Shown: positions 10,209-21,439 of the stretch, one piece after another
Position numbering within the stretch: position 1 is the stretch's first letter
Layout: every line of letters starts with the position of its first letter
DNA from: Oscheius tipulae
Lineage: Eukaryota > Nematoda > Chromadorea > Rhabditida > Rhabditidae
DNA: 64,000 nt
NCBI GenBank assembly: GCA_037178975.1
Contig: JASJZH010000004.1
Location: 3,286,001 to 3,350,000 of the forward strand
Reading direction: 5' to 3'
Notes under the pieces: generated by a model
Seen by the model: only the letters and a program-made list of their open reading frames with translations
Databases searched by the model: none
What the model was told of the DNA's origin: nothing
Program-made: the position numbers and the translations under genes

Positions 10209-12783
10209 TTAACGACGAGGGTATCCGCCGTATGGATCACGTCGGTTGTCATATCCAGAAGAGGGCGGATATCGGGTATTTTCGCCTAAACATAATGCGA
10301 TGGTTCGAATAATGAAGATCTTACTGTATCTGTCTGCTGGCATCCTCCAAGCACTTCCTTCATCACGTGGACGGGCATATCCACTAACGAAAGGAGCCGG
10401 TTCACGACCATAGGCATTGCCGTATGCCGGTCTACCACGAGTCGACGAGGAATAGCCACCCCGAGGAACTCCTCGCGAAGGATGGCCAGGTAGTCCTCGT
10501 GTACGCTTCTGCGGAATACCTCTCGATTCAGTAATAGCAGGTCGTTTGACCGCCTGTCTAGGCGCTTCGCCGAAGAACTCACGAGCCCTCTTTTGATCCC
10601 AACGAGTGAGAAAAGATCCAAAGTGAGCCTCCACTGAGAATAAAACTACTGTTTGAAGAAATCAAAGAAGACAAACCTCCTCTCATGAAGACGTGTACCT
10701 TTTCAGTGCGATCAGTCGATGTGGCTACGTTCAGAAAAGTGTGGGCGCCATGGGCAAGCACAACTGCATCCGCAGTACCAAATGTAATTAATCCCATCGG
10801 CTGACTGAGGCGATATTTTAGACAGAAAATGTATAAAAAAGACTTACCCAATCTCATCTTCTATCTGCTCCCAGTTAGTAATCTGCTCAGCAGCTTCAGG
10901 GAACCAGCTTTTGACATCATCAATAGTGTACTCTTCCTTTGGGAGGATCTTCACAACCAGTTGATGCATCCTTCGAGTCGGCTTGATCAAATGACCGAGT
11001 TTTTCCTCCAGCTCATCTTTCATCTTCACGGCGCCGGGAGCTAAACGGTTTTTTCATGCTAGAATAGAAAAAATCCGAACATTGTGGGAGGTAAACCTTG
11101 ATCCGACGACCTTCTGTGCAGCGAACATAGATCAGATGGCGAATGGCTTCGTACATCACTTCGTTCGGATATTGGAAGTGCATCACTAGTTTTCTGAATA
11201 CAATGGTTACTTTGAGAGACAAATGAAACCCTACCCGTACATCTGCTTATTTCCTTGAAGATTGAACCGCATCGGGAAGCTGATGTCCACACTTTCAGCT
11301 CGGTTCATAACACGATAGATGAAGGGATTGCGCAAATCCGAGTAGAAAAGGTTTTCAATGGTCAAACAGCGATTATCTCCGGGAGCGGAGCAAACTGAAA
11401 TGATAATTGTATACGGCAATAGGTCGTAATTTGTAAGTTTAAAAAGAGCTTAGTTTATGAGATATGCTCTCACATGTTGTTCTTGATAGTGATCTTTGCA
11501 TGTGGCTTGGAGGAAAACAAAAGTTGCACTTTTTATTTCAACTACATGCCGTAGTTTGTATATTGCATGTTGCAACTCATTTTTTGTTGAGTTATAATGT
11601 CGGTCTTGTTGTCGTTCAAGCCATTTGGTACAGATGAACTAGTCAAACTAGACATAGTTTATGGCTCAACGGTTATTGTATTCAGTAGCTCCATTTTATG
11701 GAAAAGAAAGGGTTCGAGCAACACTTTGGAAGCCGATCTCGAAACTCACTCTTCCATTGGAACTCGGGAGCTCCATCCCAAGAAATCTCAAAAGGAGCTT
11801 TGAGATCATCATCAATGTAGGCTTTTTTCTGACGCTCTTCCTTCTTATCTTTATCTTCCTCAATTTCGGCTGAATTTGCTTTATCATCAGGCACGGTTAT
11901 TTGGAATACCTTTGATTATTCCTTTTTTGATAACCTTTTTAGGCTCAACTTTGGCAGCTTTGACTACCGGCTCTTTTTTAGGGACCTCGACCTCCTGCAA
12001 ATTCGTGATTTAGCCGATATTAATTTGAGGGTCAGCATGAGCATCTAACGGTAGAAAAAAATCGAACCTCAGGCTCATTTTTGACTTCGTTTTCATTATC
12101 ATCATTAAGAGTCACATGCTCGTCGTGATGGGTATCGTCTCCACCGATTTGTTCCATCAAACTTGCTTCGAGCATTTCGGCCGGAATTTCATCGATTGGA
12201 GTGACAGATAGAGTTCCATCAAGCTTTGCCAACTTCTTCTGAGCAAAAACTCGATGCTTGTGTACACGTGACTTGAACAGGACAATAGCTCTGAGAGCGT
12301 TTTCCTGAAGGATGCAACTGTTGCCGTGAAATGTAAATTGTAACATCGTGAAGCCAATAAATAAATCAAACTGAACTAACCTCGGACTCAGCATCAGGTT
12401 GAAGCTTGGGAATACGAACAATCTGTGAAAAAAAGTCAAATATGAGGACGATCTCACAAAAAAACGCACTTTCTCAACAGCCTCCCTCGTAATCTTGAAC
12501 TCTTCGGTCAGAAGCTCCGAAACACACTCGGAGAACACTTCGAATGCATCATTCAGGAAAGCAGTAGGCAGCTTGGAGACCAAGAGACTTCTGCTCAGAT
12601 CTAAGTCTCTCGGATCCCCTCCATGCGGCTCAAATTCTACAGCATCGTCATTGTTCTCTTCGGCATCTATCATAATGTCTTCCTTAAAGTGCTAATTGCG
12701 CACAAAACTAATTAAAAAATTACGTTGTTATTTTCCCCGTTCATTTCATCGTTTCCTTCCTCGTAGTGCTCATCCGCAGACAT
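10209..12783 (-). CDS. Divergent RRM protein with acidic N-terminus and RG-rich tail (nucleolin-like layout)
   Basis: Probable nuclear RNA-binding protein; exact orthology not recognised. The start at 12783 gives MSADEHYEEGNDEMNGENNN, followed by an acidic region (EENNDDAVEFEPHGGDPRDL). Three segments have the beta-alpha-beta pattern of RNA recognition motifs: one around 12.6-12.2 kb (SRSLLVSKLP ... ALRAIVLFKSRV), one around 11.4-11.1 kb (NRCLTIENLF ... GKLVMHFQYPNEV), and one around 11.0-10.7 kb (HQLVVKILPKEEYTIDDVK ... PMGLITFGTADAV). Lys/Glu-rich linkers separate them. The last 120 residues are rich in Arg, Gly, Pro and Tyr (RGVPRGGYSSSTRGRP, ending YGGYPRR). This order, acidic head, RRM series, RG tail, is that of nucleolin-type proteins, but RNP1 residues are weak, so the fold assignment is inference. 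The promoter is probably shared with the divergent L29 gene 405 bases away; a TATTTCAG acceptor lies about 10 bases before the ATG. Confidence 0.65.
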
Positions 12784-13188
12784 ACTGAGTACCTGAAATA
12801 CGACTGTTACTCATGCAGGCTACAACTTTGGTCGTTTCAGAGCAACTGATTTTGCGTTCGAAGTAAAACGAAACAAATATGATCGGAAATGGCGTGGAAC
12901 GCGAAATGAACAAGTCTTGCAATTAAAGGTCTAATTCAAAGACTAGGTCCTGCAACGAAATATTACCGTAGGCAGTCGAATTCGACCGCTTTCCAATGTG
13001 AAATTTTTCTCCTTTTTCTAACTTTTCTGTTGTTATCCGTTTGTAAACCCAAACAAATGACAGGCGTAACAGGCTGTTACGCTGTTACTAACATCTTGTG
13101 CTAGTTTGCATGATTTCCCCTCAGAACGGCTTCTTCCACTTCCCATTGTTCCTTTTACTATCTATCTTTCAGGTAATATTCTTTAGTC
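12784..13188. promoter_or_regulatory. Shared intergenic region of divergent RRM/RG gene and RPL29
   Basis: 405 bases separate the two divergent start codons. It is the only place for both promoters. Pyrimidine-rich runs (CTTCCACTTCCCATTG, near 13132-13148) precede the L29 acceptors and resemble the 5' ends of ribosomal-protein mRNAs, which is suggestive only. No TATA box stands out. Confidence 0.45.
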
Positions 13189-13537
13189 ATGGCCAAGTCG
13201 AAGAATCACACCAATCACAACCAGAGTAAGTTTTTCTACAATTTTCCATATTGAAAAGCCTTTAAATATGAACTTTTCACACGTAAAGTAGACGGTCAAC
13301 ACTGAAACTTTCATTTCTTTATGAACATGAAGTAATGGCACTATTTTCAGACAGAAAGGCTCACCGTAATGGAATCAAGCGTCCCACAAAGCAGAGATTC
13401 ATGTCGATGAAGGGAGTCGATGCCAAGTAAGGAAGTTTCTCTTTTTGTTTTAATTATTGTCTTTTAGGTTCCTGAAAAACTTGAGATTCGCCAAGAAGCA
13501 CAACAAGAGACATGTCAAGAACGAGTCTTCCGCCTAA
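13189..13537 (+). CDS. RPL29: 60S ribosomal protein L29 (eL29)
   Basis: Component of the large cytosolic ribosomal subunit. Three exons, 13189-13225, 13351-13426 and 13468-13537, give a protein of 60 residues: it begins MAKSKNHTNHNQNRKAHRNG and contains KRPTKQRFMSMKGVDAKFLK, the eL29 signature, with a strongly basic composition. Length is close to the short eL29 of invertebrates and fungi. Introns are 125 and 41 bases with TTTTCAG and TTTTAG acceptors. TTTCAG at 13167-13172 and TTTAG just before the ATG are possible spliced-leader or 5' UTR acceptors. No AATAAA lies between its stop and the next gene, THOC7, whose ATG is 122 bases on, so the two may be co-transcribed. Confidence 0.97.
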
Positions 13538-13659
13538 ACTGTTGCTCTCTGTTTGTTATGAACTATTTTGAGTTCTTTTCTTGTGTCTTGTTATTGCTAC
13601 CGCTATTTTCGGTTAGGCTTTCCTCGAATGATATTAGGCTTGTCAATCTAGGTCCTAGG

Positions 13660-14334
13660 ATGTCATCCTATGACATCTATTTGCGTAGACTTCTTGCCGA
13701 TGGAGAGGGAACGGGGGAACTTCGTCGTTTCGAGCTAGTTCTTTCGTACATCAAAAACATGAGAGTGAATGGGAGCACAGCTGCTGAAGCAAGTAAATGT
13801 CTGCGGATGGTTTGTAGTTTGCTGTGTTTTGCTGGAAAGAAGTATTGCAGATCGAAGCTATGGAGCTGTCAGTTAAGAAACAATGCTTTGTGGACGAGTG
13901 CTGCAGCAGGCAAATTGCCGAATACGAGGAGACGACGACAGAGATTGAAAGAGAAGTTCGTGATTGTGGAGGCTTGTGCAAAAGGGTCTCGTGGACATAC
14001 ACTCCATCCACAGATCTCATTGCTAGCTCCATGTCCGAACATACGTGTAATTTTGTCGCTTTCAGCTCGTGGCAAGCAAAGAGCTAATGGAGAAGGCCAA
14101 AAAGGAACTAGCAGCAGCTAGACAAGTCAGAAGAAATCGTCAAGAGTATGCTGTAATGGTACGCCAAATTGATGAGGCTCCATCCAGAGATGCCACAGTT
14201 CAGTAAGTTACATTTTGTTTCTGTTTTATAAGGGTTTACCAGTCGTCTGCGACGTCGATCTGAATAGGGTTAGGTGTGTCGAAATTGAGGACAAAAAAAA
14301 GTATTTTCAGAAACTTGAAAATTGGAGCCCCTTC

Positions 14335-14387
<53 letters not shown>

Positions 14388-15055
14388 CGAGGAGCCTCCG
14401 ATTTTGCATGGAATTTCTGACTCTTGTTCACTCCACGGTTGTTTTTGAGTTTGACAAAAGAGCCCCTCCGTTAGCGGGTTGCGCGATCCCCTCCCTGCAG
14501 ATACCTGGTATGATAGAAATTGAATACTGTTAACAGCGCTCTCACAGTCATAAAGGAACATGTTTCAATAATTCACACTTTCTAACTTTTTTGCGGAACT
14601 CAGTAGTAATTTCTTTGCAACCTGTTATAGTTTCATGATAGTAACTCACTTTGGCACCTTGACAATTTACTTTTACAACAAAAAATGCTGTTAGTTTCAT
14701 GCAAGAAACATAAGGAGAAAATGGGCAAAAACAATGAAAACGTTTTTCGGACGCAATCCTTATTATTAAGATATTTTAAAGATACTTTCAGAAAGCTAGC
14801 AGAAATACAGGAAGATCTCAAAAACCAGCACGAGCGGCAACGTTTATTGGAAGTTAAGCTTGCTGAGCGCAGAAACGCATTTAACATTCTTTGGGAAAAC
14901 TTCCAGAGTTTCATTAAAGGTAAATTTTGTTTTTCTCGACTCGTGTATTGTTATTCTCTTCTAAATATTCACTTTCAGCAGATGACGAACTATTATTCAC
15001 CGACAAAAACGACACTGAAGAGCCAATGGACGAATACTCGCCGGGTGACACCTAA
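13660..15055 (+). CDS. THOC7: THO complex subunit 7
   Basis: Coiled-coil subunit of the THO/TREX complex, which couples transcription to mRNA packaging and nuclear export. The first exon (ATG 13660) encodes DIYLRRLLADGEGTGELRRF, matching the conserved THOC7 N-terminus (KRLLIDGDGAGDDRR in human). Later exons give a coiled-coil segment CCSRQIAEYEETTTEIERE, then KKELAAARQVRRNRQEYAVM, matching the family block KRIRKNRQEYDAL, and finally KLAEIQEDLKNQHERQRLLE and an acidic end FTDKNDTEEPMDEYSPGDT. The stop TAA is at 15053-15055. The first intron boundary, near 13793-13850, is not certain because the best-fitting acceptor is weak. The intron from about 14203 to 14791 contains a dispersed repeat and a long T tract. 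Position just behind RPL29 suggests an operon. Confidence 0.9.
14238..14781. repeat. Dispersed repeat R1, copy 1, inside THOC7 intron
   Basis: This segment shares scattered strong blocks in the same order with 37443-38200: the start ACCAGYCGTCTGCGACGTCG, GTTTTTGAGTTTGACAAA, CGGGTTGCGC, GCTCTCACAG, GCAACCT, and near the end ACAAAAACARTGRAAACG then CTTAAAG-like sequence. The two copies have diverged and differ by indels. No protein-coding capacity is visible, so it looks like a non-autonomous element; its class is not clear. Confidence 0.75.
14334..14387. repeat. C9-T45 homopolymer tract
   Basis: A run of nine C followed directly by 45 T inside repeat copy 1. The other copy (37.4-38.2 kb) lacks it. 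It could be the reversed poly(A) tail of a retroposed fragment or slippage growth; the exact length is likely to be unreliable in sequencing. Confidence 0.85.
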
Positions 15056-16022
15056 CAATACGATCTCTGTACATTATGGCTTCAATGAATCGAATATCGC
15101 CCCAATTTGGCAATGTTTACATTTAGCGTTGTTCAATGATTGAGGGCTCTTATCTCTTTCCAAACAACTGTTCAAGTGTGTTACGGTAACCAATGTTGCC
15201 ACATCGTCTTCTTCCTTATCACCGTTCCATTTCTGCCAGTGCATGCTATTGATCTTTTTCGGAGATCTAATTGCAAAATGGGCGTCGAAAATACCCGCGA
15301 CTGGTTATTGTGCGAGAGTCGTATTGACTACCATCATTCTACGGCCGCTCCACATATTATTTCGACCTTGGAACCGTCCATACTCTCCCATATTATTTTT
15401 TCGGTTTCACTTCGAACTCCCCACGTTTTTTCTCACCGAACATTCTGGCCCCTTCCTGTCTGTTGGCCTCTAATCTGTCGTCTTCGATAGCGTTTCCACA
15501 TACGAACGTCATTTCAAACGCTTTGAAATGACTCAATATCCTTGTCTATTCCCCCTTCCCAGTCGTATATGAGAGGAGGAGTGACTGATTATCCCCCAGC
15601 ATATAATTATGGTAGGTGAATCGATATGGAGCAGTCCAGTTGCTAGCTGTCTTCCTCTGCCGCTGGGGCCGGCCCCCTCGCTTTCAATCGTTCAATGATC
15701 AAATGTGTGACTTGTCTTTTCTCTCGTCCCTTTCTGTCTACTAGCCAACCGAATCAGAGAGCGAGCGTATATTCTCTTGTTGCGACTTTGTGCATGCGAG
15801 AGACTCAGAGAGGGCTCTGTCTAGTATTGGGCCGGCCGATGGGGAGGGGTCTCGGCTTCGCTTGCTATCGAACGCAGTCGCGTATTGATCGCTGAGTAAT
15901 TACAAATCTAGGCCTCATTGTGTCTTCTGCTTCATTTTCACTCGTTTCTTCTCATTTTCTTTAATTCAAATTGAATTTCTAGATCAGCTTGTTTCATGGA
16001 AGTCATCTGCTAAGTCAACAAC
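15056..16022. other. Intergenic between THOC7 and Egalitarian-like gene
   Basis: About 970 bases, no supported exon in any frame. It probably holds the THOC7 3' end and the promoter or 5' UTR of the next gene. Confidence 0.5.
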
Positions 16023-17937
16023 ATGTTTGATCCAGCTCCGCCCCATCAAAACATGTGGAATCCCATCAACCACCATGTCCAATTCAACGGTTTGTCACTT
16101 CCAAACCAATCGATACTGCTTCCGCTCCCCTGCCAAACGAAGTTGCTAAATGTGCTTTCGTCACTTTGATCAGCAGCCATCCATAGTGACAAAAAGCCTT
16201 CTCGAGGGCTGCTCCTCACGCCCGCAACTGTGACAGCTGACTGACTCTCTCTGCCTCTCTCCTCCTCGGTTCTTTTCACAACAACCAGCTTACTTTCTCC
16301 TTTTTCTAAGCGATCAATATAATTGCCTGTAAATAGCGAGTTTAATAGAGTCTCCTTCAGGATTCACAACGGGACCGATGGTGAACGATATGTTCAGCGC
16401 CATGTCCAGAGGATCAGTCGATCTGCCGCCGATTCCACAAAAGGCCGAGTCGATCAGCGGATATGGAGAACTCACGTGGCTCTCGGCCAAGGCCGGTCTG
16501 ATTTCGTGCAAGAGCGGACTCGTCATCTCCTTCCAACTCAAGGACTTCTGTGACCAGGTAGAGACAAAAAACGGATAAAACACAAAAGAGCTCAGATGCT
16601 GACCGACTTGACCAGTGTTCTCCGTGTAGGCTTCACTCTCAGCTATCAGGCTTCTCTGAACGAGAGCAATGAGTATACTGCTACGACTGTCAATCCTCTC
16701 TACGGAGCAGAGGCTGAGCAAGTGTTCGCCGACTCGATGGAGATCGATCTGGAGAAGAAGAGTCCAACTCCACCCAACTCGAAGGACGCCTACGATCCCC
16801 AGATGGAGTCTCGTGCCATCATGGCTCTACTGTCCATGTTCAATCGTCAAGGATCGGCCTGTATTCAGCTGAGCAGCATGCACTCGCAGATGTCCAACTG
16901 CGGAGAGGACGATCTGTTCCGCTATGTGGGAACCTCGTCTCTCAAGCGCAGACAGTTCATCGAGAGACGTACTCACATCTTTAGGTAGGGAAGAGAACGA
17001 ATCTAACTTAGTCTTAACCATTTCAGTCTGAGTCACGAAGACACTGTCCAACTACAGCATCCGTTCATCTATCTCTGTATCCTTCGCATGACCAACTACA
17101 TGCTCCGTCGTGGTGGAACCACTGCCATTCAGAGTCTCTACGAGTTCTATACTGGCCGTGAGATGGCTCCGGAAATTCGCGAGTTCATCGGAGAGAGTCA
17201 GATCGATTTTCTGAACCTGATCAGAGCTCACCCTTGGATCTTTGTCATCTTCCCTACTCGCATCTACATCTCTGTCCGTCGCAATCTGCCCCACTTCGAC
17301 TATCCGACCTACGTCAACAAACTGTTCCCGAACTACAAGACGGAGCCCCAGCAGATTCGCGAGATGGCTCATGCCAGTCGTTTCCCGCCACACAGCATGA
17401 TGCGTTCAATGTCTCAACAGCCGATGAGCAACTCTTTCAACGACCGTCCCCTGTCTCTGTTCAACGGATCCGAGCTTATTGGAAAAATGAATGTGAGAAG
17501 AGAGTTAGCATTGGAAAGAAAAGTTTCTGTTCAGAACGCTGTCCCTATAGGAACTACTCCTCGTGACCAATGGAGTCCTCTTCCGTCACCATGGCACCGT
17601 GAACTGGCTCCTTCTATCCTCGGCTCATCTTCTATCATCGGAACACCACTAAACTTTAAGGTATCTAATTAACTATCAAATTAATTATCATTATGCTTAG
17701 TCGACTGTCAGTGTTGCTGTCCAGACTGATCCCGAAACCTGTACCTGCGGCTGTACTTGTGGTGGTAATGGAGGTGGGCGACTTGCCTCATCTCGTACCA
17801 GTGGAGGCTCTGTCAGTCCTCCGAGTCTCGAGAGTACTGGTTTCTCGCCCAAGGCCGAGGATCCTCCCATGCGTTACTACGATCCCTTCGGAACTGACAG
17901 TCTTCTCACTGGACTCACCAACTTCAGTCTCAACTAG
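16023..17937 (+). CDS. Egalitarian-like winged-helix protein with candidate dynein light chain motif
   Basis: Five exons: 16023-16089, 16361-16557, 16596-16984, 17027-17660, 17701-17937. The N-terminal half has a compact domain (YGELTWLSAKAGLISCKSG ... FQLKDFCDQMLTDL) resembling a small beta-barrel. Two helical modules follow: LSMFNRQGSACIQLSSMHSQ and, more clearly, MLRRGGTTAIQSLYEFYTGR with IREFIGESQIDFLNLIRAHP and WIFVIFPTRIYI. The second resembles the winged-helix segment of Egalitarian (C. elegans EGAL-1, Drosophila Egl), in which LHDLSCQF, MRQIAGGSQ and FLxxHPSLF occupy the same order. The tail is disordered and includes STVSVAVQTDPE, which fits a dynein light chain LC8 recognition motif (VQT core). 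Egl links mRNA cargo to BicD-dynein. No 3'-5' exonuclease domain, normally present in Egl, fits between the exons. The family call is inference from pattern memory. Confidence 0.55.
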
Positions 17938-18697
17938 TCGCTTTATTCCAGTTCGTTTCCCTATCTGAACTGGATAAACAAACGAATTTCAGATAATCCG
18001 TATGCGGGTCTGCTCTGCTAGCTTCAGCGTCTTAGTCAGTCAAGTATAGTCGCGTCGCCATTCTTCTCCTTGTCTCCGGGCACCCTTGATAGTCACTTCA
18101 ATCCACTTGCTCAGTCAATCAATCCGTTGTGCTTTAACTCTCTTGTCTCTCTCTCCCTCTCTTCCAATATATGTGTTGGCGCCAAAGACGTTTAGTCATA
18201 ATCCGTGTTAACCTCCCTCGTGAAATTGTGATCCAGCCCATCTAAGTCGACTTCCCTAGTGCCTATATCTCACTCTTGTTGCAATTTCAGTGATTCATTT
18301 CAGGTAACCTTTTGCATTCGTGCGTGTATTCCCCCTCTTCTTCTATTCACCCCCTCGGGTTCAAACTATCTCCTGGACACTCCTGTTTGTGATGCCTCCT
18401 GAGTACACAAGTCTTTCTCTCAAAACCCAATACCAATACGCGTTTCCTCTTCCGTATGATCTGCAACCATAATCGAGCTCCCCGTTGATCGATAATTCTC
18501 TATGGGTCTCCACCACTACTCCCCCTTCTCCTCTATATAATCGACTACTGTATATGATGGTACTCTTTAGCAATAAATAAGCAATCGGAACCTTATCTAT
18601 GACAACAGAAAGTGAACAAGGGGAATGACTAGACGTGGCAAATGTTTATATCGTACCCTAAGAAAGTGACCCGTAAATTGAAGGACAAGATTATAAA
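17938..18697. other. Convergent 3' flanks
   Basis: 760 bases between the convergent Egalitarian-like and mannosidase genes. It is T- and CT-rich, with no coding signal; likely both 3' UTRs. Confidence 0.5.
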
Positions 18698-20798
<2,101 letters not shown>

Positions 20799-21439
20799 AG
20801 TGATCTAGAAACTGTTCTTTTCGAATCTTGTCAAGGCTTTTTATCTTTGGCGTTTAAAGTTTTCTGAGTTAATTGAACTGATTTGGATTGCGAGAGATAA
20901 TACACAGCTTCTGGAAAGGGAAAAGAAGGAGCGCAGGATAGATATGAGCAATACTTGCCTATAAGAAGCTCACTGTTGCCGCTTTCCTGCCGATCGAGCT
21001 TTTATGAACTCACTTGTCTTCTTGTGTCCGTGTCCTTGTCAAATCTCGAACTTGGTCTTTCCGTGGCCGCCTCACTTCCCAGAGACGAATCCGCGCACGT
21101 TTTCAGCCTCGACCACGATTAGGGTCGCGCCAAGACCTGATCCACAATGCAAATTCTCAGCAAAACTGGCTACGTTGCAATGTTTATTTGTTTGTATTTC
21201 CGCTGCTTTTATAGAGTGCGTAGGGGTCCCCTAGTTTTTTGAAGAGAAGTTTCTTCAAAAGACTTGAGGATTGACTGTCTTCGCTGCCTGTCTTTCCAGT
21301 TGTTTGTTTTTGGAACAAAGAGCTTACGAGCAGATTTATCCTCGAAGTTTACGCTCCAACACTTCTTCTTTATCAAAAATAATTTTGAAGGAAACACTTT
21401 GGCTTTTGTCACTTTTTCTGAAACAGACGCTCTTCCAGG
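20799..21439. promoter_or_regulatory. Divergent promoter region of MAN1B1 and USO1
   Basis: 640 bases between two head-to-head secretory-pathway genes, long enough for one shared or two separate promoters. No TATA box or known element stands out. The only ORFs are short and featureless. Confidence 0.4.

Noticed and set aside
15840-15900. Possible tRNA- or snRNA-like segment
   Set aside because: No cloverleaf, A/B box pair or conserved snRNA box could be found here or elsewhere in the window by eye.
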